From the NCBI GenBank assembly GCA_963555705.1, contig OY743170.1, positions 15,669,596-15,733,595 on the forward strand: a DNA stretch of 64,000 bases, given 5' to 3'. Numbering within the stretch: the stretch's first letter is position 1; every line of letters begins with the position of its first letter. Shown here piece by piece: positions 46,042-58,478 of the stretch. The notes under the pieces are model-generated. The model was given only the letters and a program-made list of their open reading frames with translations, ran no database searches and had not been told where the DNA came from. The position numbers were made by a program, and so were the translations under genes. This DNA comes from Ligustrum vulgare. Taxonomy: Eukaryota > Streptophyta > Magnoliopsida > Lamiales > Oleaceae.

Positions 46042-49000
46042 TTAGCCACATATTTCACATTCATCAATAATTCCTAAACCTCTTATAATATAAGAGAATC
46101 TATCAAGAGCAAGAGCTTTTGTTAAGATATCGGCTAATTGACTTTTCGTGCTAACAAATTCTAAGTAAATATCACCTTTTTGTACATGATCTCTAAGAAA
46201 ATGATGTCGAATTTCAATATGTTTTGTGCGAGAGTGCAAGATGGGATTTTTTGACAAATTAATAGCACTAGTGTTATCACACATAATGGGAGCATTTTCA
46301 AAAATCGAGTGATAATTACTAAGAGTTTGTTTCATTCACAAAACTTGAGCACAACAACTAGCGACCGAGATATATTTGGCCTCGGCAGTAGATAGTACAA
46401 CGAAATTTTGTTTCTTGCCAAACCATGACACAGGTGCAAAGCCTAGAAAGTGATAACCACTTGTGCTTTTTCTATCAATTGTGCATCCCGCCTAATTGGC
46501 ATGCGAATAATTTATAAGATCAATATGAGTGCCTTCTGGATACCAAAGTCCCAAAGTTCTAGTGCCACATATATATCTAAAAATCCGTTTTAAGGCACTT
46601 AGATGAGATTATTTAGGATTGGATTGAAATCTAGCACATAAGCACACACTAAACATAATATCTGGTCTACTTGCGGTTAAGTAAAGAAGGAATCCAATCA
46701 TACCTCGATATTTTGTAATGTCAATGAAAGTGTCTTGCTCATCTTTGTCCAATTTGATTAAAGTACTCATTGGAGTATTCATTGAATTCAAGTTTTCCAT
46801 CTCAAATTTTTTGAGCATGTCCACAATGTACTTAGTTTGACTAATGAATATTCCTTCGCTAGTTTGTTTGATTTGAAGCCCAAGGAAGAATTTTAACTCT
46901 CCCATCATGCTCATTTCAAATTCATTGCTCATACATTTTGAAAATTCTTCACAAAGAGAAACATTAGTTGCACCAAAAATAATATCATCAACATAAATTT
47001 GTACAACAATTATGTCTCCCTTTTTGGTTTTGATAAAAATTGTGGTATCCGCATTTCCCATTTGAAAGCCATTTGAAATAAGAAATTTACTCAATCTTTC
47101 ATACCAAGCTCTAGGTGGTTGTTTTAAACCATATAGAGCCTTTCTTAATTTAAATACATTATCATGAAATTTATGATTTTTGAAACCGGGAGGTTGTTCA
47201 ACATAGAATTCTTCTTGAATAAAACCATTTAAAAATGCACTTTTGACATCCATTTGATAAAGAGAAAACCTATGTGACAATCAAAGTCAAGAAGCATGCG
47301 AATGGATTCTAGTCTAGCAACCGGTGCAAAAGTTTATTAAAAGTCAATGCCTTCTTCTTGATTGTAACCTTGGGCCACTAATCTATCCTTGTTATGCACA
47401 ATTATACCGTTTTCATCCTTTTTGTTTCGAAAAATCCATTTTGTACCAATAGCGGTTTGATCATTTGGTCTATCAACTAAATCCTATATATGATTTCTTT
47501 CAAATTGATTTAGTTCTTCTTGCATTGCAAGAATCCAAAACTCATCAAAGTCGGTTTTTTTGAAATTCTTAGGTTCAATTTGAGAAATAAAGGCACAATT
47601 ATTTAAGATTCCTTTAGTAGAGTTTCTAGTACTCATCCCTTTTTAAGGATCACCTATTATGAGCTCTTTTGGGTGAGATAGAGCAAATCTCCATTCGATA
47701 GTAAGTGTTTGATCACTTGAGTTTTTGGAAGATTTTCCTTCTTCTTGTTGAGGAGTTGGTTCTTCCAAATCTTTTTCTTCATTGTCTTTGGAAATTTCAT
47801 TACTTTGATCTTGAATATTCATTTCCTCAAAAGGAATTTCCAAACCTACATCAACACCTTTCTCTTGATCTAGAGAATTAGTTTCATAAAAAATAACATG
47901 TATGGATTCTTCCACTACTAGAGTTCATTTGTTAAAAATTCTATGAGCTTTGCTAGTAGATGAATAATCAAGAAAAATTCGAACATCGGATTTTGAATCA
48001 AATTTTCAGAATTTTTCTTTTGTGTTTAGAACAAAACATTTACAACAAAAAATCTTAAAATAGCCGATATTGGGAATTCTATTTTTTCAAAGCTCATGAG
48101 GAGTTTCAGTTTTCTTTCGACTTACTAAAACTCTATTCATAATATAGCAAGCGGTGTTAAAGGCTTTGACCCAAAAATATTTTGGTAAGTTATTTTCATT
48201 TAGCATAGTCCTAGCCATTTCTTGCAACGTGCGATTCTTCCTTTCTACTACACCATTTTGTTGAGGAGCTCTAGGAGCCAAGAAATTATGTTCATACCCA
48301 TTTATTTTGTAAAACTCATCAAAAGCCATGTTATCAAATTCTCCACCATGGTCACTTCTTATAGTTGTAATAGAATATTCTTTTTCATTTTGAACCTTTT
48401 TGCAAAAATGTTTAAATATATTTAAAGTTTCATTTTTCAAATTTAAAAATAAAACCCAAGTAAATCTTGAGAAATCATCAATAATGACAAAAGCATAGTG
48501 TTTACCACTCAAGCTTGCGGTTTTAGGTGGTCCAAAAAGATCCATGTGAAGAAGTCATAACGATTTTGTGGTGGAAGAAAATTGCTTTTTTTTGTTTTCC
48601 AAATTGACAAGCATCACAAATCTTGTCCTTTTCAAATTTCAAACTTGGTAGGTCTTTAACAAAGCAATTTTTTGATATTTTTGAAATAAGGTCCATACTA
48701 ACATGACCCAATCTTTTATGCCATAACCAAGTGTCATCTTTAAAACTTGACAAACATTTTAATTCTTTTTCAAATTCAATATTGATGATATAAACATCTT
48801 CACTTCGGCTTCCGATGAACAATACCTCTTTCGATGTAGCATCTTTGATAAGACATCTAGAAGAATCAAATTTAATATGATAACCTTTATCTCACTAATA
48901 CTTAGCAAATTATGTTTGAGATTATCTACTAATAAAACATTTTCAATAGAAGGAGATAGATGATTACCAATATTTCCAATGCCAATGATTTTTCCTTTGG

Positions 49001-49574
49001 CATTATCTCCAAAAGTGACATGACCTCCATCCTTTCTTTTGAATTTTGATAAGAGAGATTTATCTCCGATCATGTGCTTTGAGCAACCACTATTCAAGAA
49101 CCAATTGCTCTTTACTTTTGTTGATACCTACAAAACATGACTTAATTTTTGACTTCTTGGTACCCACATAATTTTGGGTCCTTGATAGTTAGTTCCTTGA
49201 ACCCTCTTATGCCTTTCTTCAAAGTGTAGTTTCTTTTTCACTAAACAATTAAAAGCTACATGTCCACTTCTATTAAAAAAGCTACATGTAGTTGAGGTTT
49301 TGACAAAAGTATTTTGATGAAAGGAATAAGAAGTAGAGGCTTTAACAAAAGTGTTTTTGGTAGATTTTTGTTTCAAAAATGGTTTATATCCAATTCCTCC
49401 TTTATCAAAAATACATTTTTGTTTACCAAGCATTAGTTCAAAATTTTTCTTACCTTGAGTGAATTTGTGAACAATGTATGTTAAATCTAAGACTTTCTCT
49501 TTTAGGGAGAGGTTTTCTACAATCAAAGTATTTTGATCATAATACTTCTTTTCAATATCCTTTTGTTTTTCCAA
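46042..49574 (-). pseudogene. Pol of the SIRE-like element (protease, integrase, RT, RNase H), broken
   Basis: Recognisable in order on the minus strand. The protease region (48759-49097) has NSGCSKHMIG, where the catalytic Asp of the family's DSG is Asn. A GAG-pre-integrase block with LWHKRLGH (48523-48822) is followed by the integrase core (48087-48545) with DDFS, RSDHGGEFD and GVVERKN, the three acidic residues present. The RT (46609-47280) has the YVDD box in IYVDDIIFG, and the RNase H end (46042-46335) has TKHIEIRHHFLRDHV and LADILTKAL. A second, degenerate finger-like CSFFNRSGHVAFNC lies in 49128-49574. Stops and frameshifts separate almost every block. Confidence 0.9.
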
Positions 49575-49586
49575 ATTCTTTTCGGC

Positions 49587-50765
49587 TTAATTTTTCAACA
49601 AAATGTATTGCTTTTTAAGAGTGGAATGTTTAAAAACAAGTTTTTCAAAAGCTTCAATCATTTCTTCATATGAGGTAGATAATTCATCATAGGAGAGAAT
49701 GTCATTTGTATTTACCTCATCTTCAATGGCCATGAAGCACATGTTTGCAACTTCATCTTGACTTTCACTTTCATCTTGCTCATCATCACTATCATCCCAA
49801 GTAGCTTGTAGAGCTTTCTTTTTGAGGAATTTTTTCTTGTTGGGACATTCGGTTCTTTTGTGATCGGGTTTGTCACAATCATAGCAAATAATCTTTTTCT
49901 CTTCTCCTTTGTCTTCTTTCTTTTGAAATCTACGGTTGTTGCGAAAGGCTTTCCACTTTTTGACAAGGAGAACAAGATCATCGAGTTCCTCATCACTCTT
50001 GTTAGAGTTTGAGGCTTCTTCATCATTTAATGACTTTAAGGAAATTTGTCTCCTAGGAGGATCCTTCATTTCTTCCTCTTTTGCTTTTCTAGACTTTTCT
50101 TTTGTCTCGACATGATTTAGCTCATATGTCATCAATGTTTCATAAATCTCTTCCGAGGGATATGTGTTGACATCTTGGGTGTTTTCTATCAACATCATCA
50201 ATGAGCTCCAATCTCCTGAGAGAGATCTAAGCATTTTGCTAACAAGTTCACCATTAGAAAATTTTTGATCAAAGCCCTTAAGACCATTAACAATATTGGT
50301 AAATCTAGTAGTCATGCTAGCAATATGTTCATCTTGTTTCATGAAGAAATTCTCAAAATTTTTATACAAAAGATTTATTTTAGTTTCTTTAACTTTATTT
50401 TTGCCCATGTGTGTGACTTCTAAAGCATGCCAAATATCATGTACGGAATCACATGTGCTAATACGATTAAATTCATTAATACTAAGTGCACAATAGAGAA
50501 GATTTCTGGCTCTAGCATTTAAAGACGATTTCTTTTTATCATCCTCATCATATTTTTCCTCATGTTTTGAAATAGTTACATCCGATTTTCCATCAACCTT
50601 AATAACCTTAGTAAGCTCATGAGGACTGGATTCAATAATATCCCAAATATTATAATCAATGGATTGAATAAATATCATCAACCTAGTTTTCCAATAATTA
50701 TAATTAGTACCATTAAACAATGGAGGACGATTAGTAGAATGACCTTCAATATTTTGGTTAGCCAT
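49587..50765 (-). pseudogene. Gag of the SIRE-like element (392 residues, premature stop)
   Basis: Capsid/nucleocapsid protein beginning MANQNIEGHSTNRPPLFNGT, with a UBN2-type Gag domain (residues about 15-230) and an intact zinc knuckle CYDCDKPDHKRTEC (CX2CX4HX4C). Then come a Lys-rich stretch and an acidic segment. TAA at 49587-49589 ends it, but the same frame continues without shift into 49574-49128, so the original Gag-Pol was probably one frame. The 392-residue product could still be made from the LTR promoter. Confidence 0.85.
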
Positions 50766-50803
50766 AACTCTAGATTGTAAAATCTAAATGAAAGAGTTCC
50801 TAA

Positions 50804-50817
50804 GTTCTGATAGAAAT
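50804..50817 (-). promoter_or_regulatory. Degenerate primer-binding site of the SIRE-like element
   Basis: Minus strand ATTTCTATCAGAAC beside the 5' LTR resembles the initiator-Met site with a few changes. Gag starts only about 40 bp further on. Confidence 0.5.
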
Positions 50818-51915
50818 TGATAGCCCAAGATAAACTAACCAAGAGGGGGTGAATTGGTTTTACAAAACTTTTTCGACAAATACTCTTAAATTTGAAACAA
50901 TTAACCAATTATGAATAATAAATGATTAGAAGCACTAAACTTATCAAGGTAAAAAGATAGGGATAAAAGAAATTAGACAATTTACCAAATACTACAATAA
51001 AAGGATATTGCACAATATGAAATAAGAAATAAATACAAGTGCAATGAAAATAATTAAAAGGGATAAGAGAGTACAAACGATGATTTAAGGAGGTTCAATC
51101 AACCAATATGATCTACGTCCTCCGTTATAGAGCTCTCCATCACGAGCAAGGCCAAATCCACTATATTGATAACTTACAATAAGGAGTATCGAATCCTTAA
51201 GTGACATATAACAAGGAGCACTTATCCTTAGGTTACTTTATAACAAGGAGCACCTATCATTTACAATCGAGTTTTCACAAGAATCTCGAAACCATAAACA
51301 AAATACAAATAAGAATTTTATAATTGAATAAACTCTCTTAACAAATGATATGATCAAGTCAAGTATCTTGAGAGTTTTAGGATAACACTTCAATAGATAG
51401 CAAATATTTAAAGCTCAAGTGTTTATGAAAATTTTGATAATTGATATGAAATAGTTTTGCTTGAATCAAAGTTTTTCAACCAATGATCTCTCTTTCCAAA
51501 TAATACTTAGTTAAGTATGAAGAGAGATATACAGTTCAATAAGTGTTTGGTGATGAAGAACTCAATCAATGATCAATAATAAAGTAAGAGTAATGAGTTT
51601 TCTTCAAAATAGAATTCTTGATAAAGATATGAAAAGTCTTTTATCAATCAAGAATTTTTTTGCAATAAATGAAATAGAATGTAAAACAAAGTAAGCTCAA
51701 TGATTTTCTCAATCAATTTCTCTTTTAAATGCTCTTGTAAGTTGGTAGAATTGAATGCAAGAGAGAGGGCTATTTATAGAGCAAATTTCGCACATACTTT
51801 GAATGCTTTGAAGATTATCATTACATGAAACACTTGAAACACACTTGTTAATAACACAATATAATCTTGTTTCTTATTATCGAAACAATAAGGTTAAGTT
51901 AACCATAGGTCAATA
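50818..51915 (-). repeat. Right (5') LTR of the SIRE-like element (1098 bp, internally deleted)
   Basis: Same ends as the left LTR, except that the terminal CA has become TA. It lacks the 422 bp corresponding to 43161-43582; the junction at about 51797 falls on a TAC shared by both edges. TATA box at 51771-51778. Confidence 0.88.
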
Positions 51916-52673
51916 GTAAGTTCCAATGTATAAGGGGTGACACCTTGTAATGAAAGGTTGTAGTGTTGATCGATTCACTATTCGAATTTGTAATTTGTCC
52001 TTATCGCAGAAATAGTTAAAGGTGACAATAGTATACTTGAAGTGTATTTAACGGACCACGTGTCGAGTTTAAATGCATTTAATTAAGGCTTATTTTTTTA
52101 TTTAGTATAGAGATATGTGGTTAATTTAATTAGGTAGAACTAGTTTAAATTCGAGAGAATAAAATTAGATATAATCGTGAATTCAATCAAATAATAATTA
52201 GGAAGAAAACTTGGGTTGGGGATTTAATATGATAACTAGATTTAAATCGTAAGTTCCAACGTATAAGGGGTGATACCTTGTACTGAAAGGTTGTAGCGTT
52301 GATCGATTCACTATTCAAATTTGCAATTTGTTCTTATCGCAGAAATAGTTAAATGTGACAATAGTATACTTGAAGTGTATTTAACGGACCACATGTCGAG
52401 TTTAATTCTATAACATGACCGTGCAGAGAATTAAATTTCACTTTATCATCATGTATTTCATCTAAATCCCTTAACATTGTTATGCATTCTTTTCATGACT
52501 TTTAATGGTTCGTTCACCAATGGTTGAGATAATTTGATTGATTAAATATCTTGACGAGAATGAGATAGGAGCTTGATAATTAATGAAAAAGAGAACATAA
52601 ATTCATGTCTGGATTCATCACCTTGAAAATTATGTAGGTTATAAGATCAAAATTGTTGAAGACCCGTAAAAAT

Positions 52674-52720
52674 CCCAAGGGCAGGGCAACGTTTAACATA
52701 AACGTTGCCCTGCCCTTGGG
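52674..52720. repeat. Perfect 21 bp inverted repeat with a 5 base loop
   Basis: Arms 52674-52694 and 52700-52720 are exactly complementary, with loop AACAT. The stem is GC-rich (..GGGCAGGGCAACG..) in AT-rich DNA and would fold into a very stable hairpin as RNA. It could be the trimmed remnant of a DNA transposon end or a small-RNA-like hairpin; nothing else identifies it. Confidence 0.85.
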
Positions 52721-52750
52721 GTGCGTAGGGAGCGTCAACAAAAATTAACA

Positions 52751-54060
52751 TGCATTTTCTTTTCCGTTCTAGCTTGAGTAGGAAACCATGACGGTTGTCA
52801 TGCCTTTGTTGATGGAATCATAGTAGGTTGGCATGTGGATATTAATCAGTCCATGCCTATTCGTTACTTGCCATTGATGCCTCTGGTTGTTCCTCCATCA
52901 CCCGCATAGTGCTTGGTACATGCTGCTACTTTTTTCTCTTTGTAAAACACAAGTAAAGAAACAATAATTCTATGAAGACATTTTTAACTGACATTGTAAT
53001 ATGTCACACATTTATTGTGTGGTGAAAAATGTCCCCAAAGAATGTCTATCTAGAATTAATTGTAAAGCAATACTAAACTTTAAGAATAATTCTAAAGAAA
53101 CATTTTTAATTGACATTTTAAGTGACATTGTGACATGGCAAAAATACATTGAATGATGTAAATAAATACTCCACCACTTACTTTTTCTTCACTCAATGTA
53201 TGTGCATCATGTCACAATTTCACTTAAAAATGTCAGTCAAAAATATCTCCCTAAAATTACTCAAACTTTAAGAATACTCATCAATGTTAGCAAAAGTGGA
53301 GAGTCTTTTTGAAAACTGTACTATTACATTACACAACTCAATACATAGGGACAATTTTCATTTATTGTGGAAAATACCGTTAAAAGTGAAAACTTCCCTA
53401 AAAAGATAGATTTATTCAATCAAGTCATGTTCTCTTTATTGTTTCATGCCATTTTCAGTTTTCAATTTTAGAAGACATTGAAAACGCTTTCAATTTCCCA
53501 TTTTCAAAAATAAATAAATAAAATCTTATAAAACAATTTTTATTTTTAGTATAATTTTTTTAATCATACGTATTAGCCTCTCTATTTTGTTAATATTCCA
53601 AAAAATATATATATATAATTATGCTCTTCCTCACCCTTTCCATTCCCCATTTTTCAGTGTTTCTAAGCATTGTAACAAAGATTTAAAAGAAAGCCACTTT
53701 ACTATATTAATAAAGTTCTTGATAAAGAATTTGACAAAAGCTCTCACATGTGTTAAAAATAGAATAATTCAAAAGAAAATATCCAGTTCAAGTGAATCAA
53801 GTCAATTTTACCAGTTCATCTGCATATCGGTCCATTAGAGTAATCATAAACAAACATTAGGAAACAAATATTTCATTACTCTTTTCGTTCTACACTGATC
53901 ACTATCTCTGCCTAAGAGAGATTTTTGTTAAAACTGTTTGGATGGTGAAGATTTACTTGGGAAAAGATGGGTTATTAGATACACACAAGTGGCATTATAT
54001 GTAGGAAATCTTGTTTTTCCTTTGTCATTTCAAGAATCTTTTCATTCTACACTGAAAATA
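52751..54060 (-). pseudogene. Third GH3 copy: rearranged relic (exon 5, intron 4, promoter-like segment)
   Basis: 52751-52938 is a diverged exon 5. The minus strand reads KVAAC.KH.AGDGGTT, then loses about 7-8 bases where the intact genes have NENNTVIN (frameshift), continues through the TVMVSYSS block and hits TAG. 53280-53400 resembles intron 4 of the intact genes. 53890-54060 resembles the DNA around the start of transcription of copies 1 and 2 (compare 59030-59160). Exons 1-4 and 6-9 are missing. The relic lies directly 3' of copy 2 and implies that the GH3 array once had at least three members. Confidence 0.72.
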
Positions 54061-54345
54061 ACTTCTTCCCAAAGCCAGTCCCAACAACTCAAAATTGTTT
54101 AAGTGACCAGGACGGCGAGAGAACACACTTTTTAATCATAAACGTACTAACCTCTCTATTTTGTTAATATTCCAGGAAAAAAAACAATAATAATAACTAT
54201 GCTCTGTAAGAAAGATTTAAAAGAAAAAATCCAGTTCAAGTGAATCGAGTCAATTTTACCAGTTCATTTGCATATCGGTCCATTAGAGTAAATGAGTTAT
54301 CATAAACAAACATTAAGAAACAAATATTTCATTACTCTTTTCCAC
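53560..54345. repeat. Direct repeat flanking the GH3 relic
   Basis: 53560-53890 and 54125-54345 share blocks such as cctctctattttgttaatattcca, gttcaagtgaat..gtcaattttaccagttcat and atcataaacaaacatta. The right copy is the 3' flank of GH3 copy 2; the left copy is presumably the 3' flank of another array member, so these mark old unequal exchange. Confidence 0.7.
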
Positions 54346-54425
54346 CAAATTACAAATCGAATTGAAATCCCTGTGTGGGGGCATAATCATCCCAACAAAT
54401 GTGAAACAATGAATTAGCTATGGCT

Positions 54426-57400
54426 TTAATAGGCCTTTGTAGGTTCTGTGGTTAATCCATATCCAAACGGGAACAATGGATCATAATGCCGATCTCCCAC
54501 ATTCATCGGAAGCTGATCAACGGTCTTGAACCACGTCCGTGAAAGCTTGCCTGCAAAGCCATAGTCACCGAACAAAACATCAGCAACACCTTGACCTTCA
54601 GTTCCCGGGAGCCAAGCAGCTACAAGGGCACCGATTTGATCAAGATATGGTTGAATCACTACTGGACGGCCAGTGATAAGAACAACAACACATTTCACTG
54701 AACCACAAACATTCTTTATGATACTCGGTCCTGGGTCGGGGAGCGTCAAGTTTAAGCTATCGCCTTGTGTTTCTGAATATGGTGGTTCCCCCACCACAAC
54801 AATGGCGTAAGAAAAGTTGTTCGACTTCACATAGCCAGCATCTGGATTTTCAGTAAACATGACTTCCGTTTTAGGATCGACAGTATTCTTTACGGCAGTA
54901 AGAATCGTGGTACCTGATATAATATAAAAGACATTAGGATGCTGAGATTGAGGCAATGCAACTAATTCTGAAACTAGAGTTAATGGATTTACCAACGGTG
55001 ATGTTGCCGGCTTGTCCCTGCCATTGAATTGTCCATCCACCACATTGATTACCAATATTATCAGCATGGGTTCCGGCCACGAGTATTTTTGGTGCCTTCT
55101 TTGAAAGTGGTATTAACAGCTCGTCCGAGGATCCACCATTTTTAAGCAATACAAGAGATTTTCTTACTGCTTCCCTTGCTAGTTCTCTATGCTCCTGTAA
55201 AAAAATTACACCAGCATATATACTCAAGTTTTCCATCACACACGGGTTTTGCTGCGATTCGAGTTGAAGAAAAATTTCAACTAACCTGACTTCCTAGGTA
55301 CTTGGTCATGCTATAATCTGCCAAAGGGTTCTCAAATAGCCCCATCATGAATTTCACCCTTAAAATCCTCTTCACTGCATCGTCAATTCGGCTCATTGGA
55401 ACGAAGTTATTTTTCACCAAGAAGGTTAGACCATCAATAAATTCTGTGTAATTGTATGGAATCATGAGCTGCAATTTAAGTACCAATGTGAATAAATCAG
55501 TCTAGTAGACCTGCGTAATTTCGTTCAAGCTATACGACGTATAAAAGCAGATAACTAAGGTACCAACCATGTCAATGCCTGCATTAACTCCTGCTAGAAT
55601 CGAATAAGTGTAGTTCGCATGAGGCGGAGAAGTAATTCTGTCGAGACCTTGCCAGTCAGAAATAACAAAACCCTGTGACATGCATCAAATACTAACCTTA
55701 AGTTGCTCTGTTCAACATGTCAAAGACTACCTATTGAACTTTCATAGGAAATTTGTATTTACTCTGAAACGTAGTGTATTCTTAAGAAATCCGGTGACAA
55801 GTTCACGATTAGCATGCATCTTTACTCCGTTCCAGCTCGAGTAGGAGACCATGACCGTTGACACGCCCTTAATGATAGTATCATAATAGCCTGGCATGTG
55901 GATACTCAGTAGTCCATGCCTGTTTATCACTGTATTGTTCTCATTGATGCCTTTCGTCGTTCCACCATCACCTACAAAGTGCTTTGCACATGCCGCAACC
56001 TTTTCTCTGTGTAAAATAAATAAACAAACAAAGATATTAAAACAAAAGTCAATCAAAGAAATGTTAAATTATTGTTATCAAGACTGTCATGTACTGTTTG
56101 TCCTCGTTCTTAGGTACGACGAGCAAACATTCATCGGACATATATATGTGAAATGGTCAACATTTTTCTAATTTAAGTATTTCCTACCAATGCATCTCCC
56201 ATTAGTTTTAGAAGTACTAGTAAAGGATACACATTAACAAGCAAATTTGAATCTTGACAACAACGTTAGACCTGTGAATTGCTCTGGTATTCTTATTGAC
56301 ATTTCCACTTCGCATTTTTTTCCGCCCCTATTTGTATTTGGTAAAAGTTTTTTGTTAATAAACAAAGAACATGATATTTTTAATGTAAAATATATGGTTG
56401 AAAAGTGATATGGGAAAATTTGTATGTTTATAAACAGTTTACCAAATGGAAGTGCAATCATCAGAACTATAGTCCATAGCATTAGTCTCCTTGTCCAGTT
56501 GCAAACTTTTCTGTGACAAAAATTAAAATCTAGGAAGAGTTGACCGAGGGGTCGTTCATTCTTTGTTGATTGCCTACAAAAGTTGCTTTCCGATCAATCT
56601 AGGAGTGGCAAACGGGCCAGACAGTTCGTGAGTTTGGCTCATTAAAAGCTCAGATCGGATCGTTAAAAAACAGACTTAGGCTTGGACCGAACAGAAAATT
56701 TGGTTCGGGTTCGAACGGTTCGGCTCGTGAAGCATGTAGGCCGGCTCGTGAAAGCCCAACAAGCCACGAAATGGGCTAGCTCGCGAACCCGCCCATGTCC
56801 CGCTCGTGAGCTCTAGCTCATGTTCAGCTTGTACATTTGTTATTATTTTCATGCATTTTTATTTATTTTTTATTTTTGATGTTTATGAATTAATTTATAA
56901 ATTATAATGATTGGGTTAAAAAATTCATAAACAACAAAAAACACATAACAATATTATGTTATCATTATAGGTTTTAAGTTTTAAATTCTTAAGAGTCCGG
57001 ACTTACGAGAATGTTATAATATTACAAGAATATTACATTTTAAGCATAAATTGAATGATACAGATGTCACATAATATAATAATATATCTTAATGTCCAAT
57101 TCAATTTTCTATTTAACTCTTTTAACTTTTAAGTCCTTCAAATATTTTTAAAAAAAAAAAGGACGTCACGGGCTTGGGCCGGCTCGTGAGCCAATGGGCT
57201 CATGAGCCGGGCTTGGATGTCTCGTGTGGAAAACGGGCCGACTCGACTCGACTCATCTCGTTTCCCATACGAATTTCTTAGATCCGGCTCGTGGACTGAA
57301 CCAAACTCAAGGTAAATAGGCCGAACCGTTTGACACCCCTACATCAAACTAGTGGCAACTTACTTTGGAAAGGTTTTTTTTTTTTTTAAATCTGTCTCTT

Positions 57401-58478
57401 TCATTCTAGAAAGACATTTACCAAATGGACAATCACTAATTTGTGATAAGATCACTGCTTGTGGAAGTGGAACTATACTGTCACATTAAGGAACTCAGTT
57501 ATTTATTTTGGAAAATATTGTAAAAAATTCACAAGAAAGAACAATGTATTCAACCGAAAAACTTACTTTCCACCAACATATGGAACACCTTTCCGAGAAT
57601 TCGCTGGCAAGTCTCCTTGTAATCCTGGTACCAATTGAGTCATTGCACGAACTATAGCCGGATCTTCGCTATAGCTTTCATAACAACGGCCCCATCTTGG
57701 ATCTCTACAGACCTATCAAATCGAACAATCGTTAATAAAACCTATATATTTTCAAGAAAACCGCAGTTTATATCAAGATAAAACTAATTACCGCGATGCA
57801 AGGTGCAAAAGCATAAGGAATGCCTGTGGCTCTGATTTCAAGAGCAGTTGCAGCTCCAATCTTCTTGACCAGTTTAGGATCCCTGTTTCAATTACAAACA
57901 TATTGAAAGAAAATGATTGATCATTCTCAAGATCAATATAACTGAATATCTATCTACTTGCCTTGTTGCTCCGAGACCAATATTGTGAGGGAAAATTGTA
58001 GCATTATAGACATTGTTGTGGCCATGAACTGCATCAATCCCATATATCATCGGTATCGCAAGACGGGTGGATAATGAGCCCTTTTGGAAATCATTCACCA
58101 TGTCCACCCAGGTCTCGGCCGATGCCCGTGAAGCCGGAACGCTACCTCCCCCGCTCAGTACACTCCCTGCTCCAACAACCCAAAAATACAAACAAATAAA
58201 TCACAAAAATACAGAAACTATTGATTCAGAGGCAATGCTGGTTTGTATTTGTGTATACCTATATAGTACTTCTTCATGACCTCGGCTGATGCCACAGAGC
58301 GTTCAATTTGTGTCATTTGGCCTATCTTTTCTTCTAAGGTCATCCTGTTCATTAGATCCTTGATTCTGTGATTTATTGGGATTTTAGGATCTTTATAGAT
58401 CACGTGTTCTGCATTTGCTGTAGTTGACCAGCAACACAACACTAGAACCCCAATTAAGAATGGAGGACTTTTCGCCAT
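54426..58478 (-). CDS. GH3 beta-D-glucan exohydrolase / beta-glucosidase, copy 2 (9 coding exons)
   Basis: Secreted GH3 enzyme, predicted to remove glucose from the ends of beta-glucans in the cell wall. Exons in coding order: 58259-58478, 57962-58166, 57792-57882, 57567-57712, 55763-56006, 55568-55672, 55286-55468, 54993-55194, 54426-54913, together 627 residues plus TAA. Residues 1-23 ([15 protein letters not shown]) form a signal peptide. The N-terminal TIM-barrel domain holds nucleophile Asp308 (ISDWQG); the C-terminal alpha/beta domain holds the likely acid/base Glu513, placed by spacing to the barley enzyme. All introns are GT-AG except intron 2 (57883-57961), which begins GCAAGT after AG, the standard GC-AG form. 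ATG 58478 is chosen because an upstream in-frame Met lies before an apparent 5'UTR 3' splice site (TTACAG). No defects seen. Confidence 0.95.
56600..57341. mobile_element. hAT-type MITE in intron 4 of GH3 copy 2
   Basis: Orthologous to 6923-7678: ends TAGGAGTGGCAAA and TTTGACACCCCTA, flanks gatcaatc / catcaaac (decayed 8 bp duplication). Shared position with copy 1 dates it before the duplication. Confidence 0.82.

Larger units (their letters stand above)
42180..51915 (-). mobile_element. SIRE-like Ty1/Copia retrotransposon with an extra ORF 3' of pol (decayed)
   Basis: About 9.7 kb with LTRs at both ends (42180-43700 and 50818-51915) and a 5 bp GTAAG duplication (42175-42179, 51916-51920). 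On the minus strand the order is LTR, initiator-Met-like primer site, gag, protease, integrase, RT, RNase H, a third ORF, polypurine tract, LTR. That gene order is Copia. LTRs over 1 kb, the Gag type (UBN2, NRPPLFNGTNY start) and an additional ORF in the env position point to the SIRE/Maximus lineage. Many stops and a deletion in the right LTR show it is old and not autonomous. Confidence 0.88.
42010..52405. repeat. About 320 bp tandem duplication, first unit split by the Copia insertion
   Basis: Unit 1 is 42010-42179 plus 51916-52070; unit 2 is 52071-52405. Shared blocks include aatgcatttaatt..ggcttatt, agagaataaaattagatataatc, gttccaa(t/c)gtataaggggtga and tacttgaagtgtatttaacgg. Unit 2 preserves the uninterrupted Copia target near 52250. 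Confidence 0.75.
40948..52660 (+). repeat. Older gypsy-type LTR remnant hosting the second Copia element (tentative)
   Basis: Outside the nested Copia (42180-51915), the flanks 40948-42179 and 51916-52660 read as one LTR-like stretch. It begins TGATAAGTGCGATTTTTACC and contains GACCTATAAATAGAAC at 41500-41515 as a TATA box, followed by an R/U5-like region. I could not find a matching second LTR, a clear right end or a target duplication, so the call rests on the start and promoter form usual for Tat/Ogre-like LTRs. It may be a truncated solo LTR. Confidence 0.4.
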
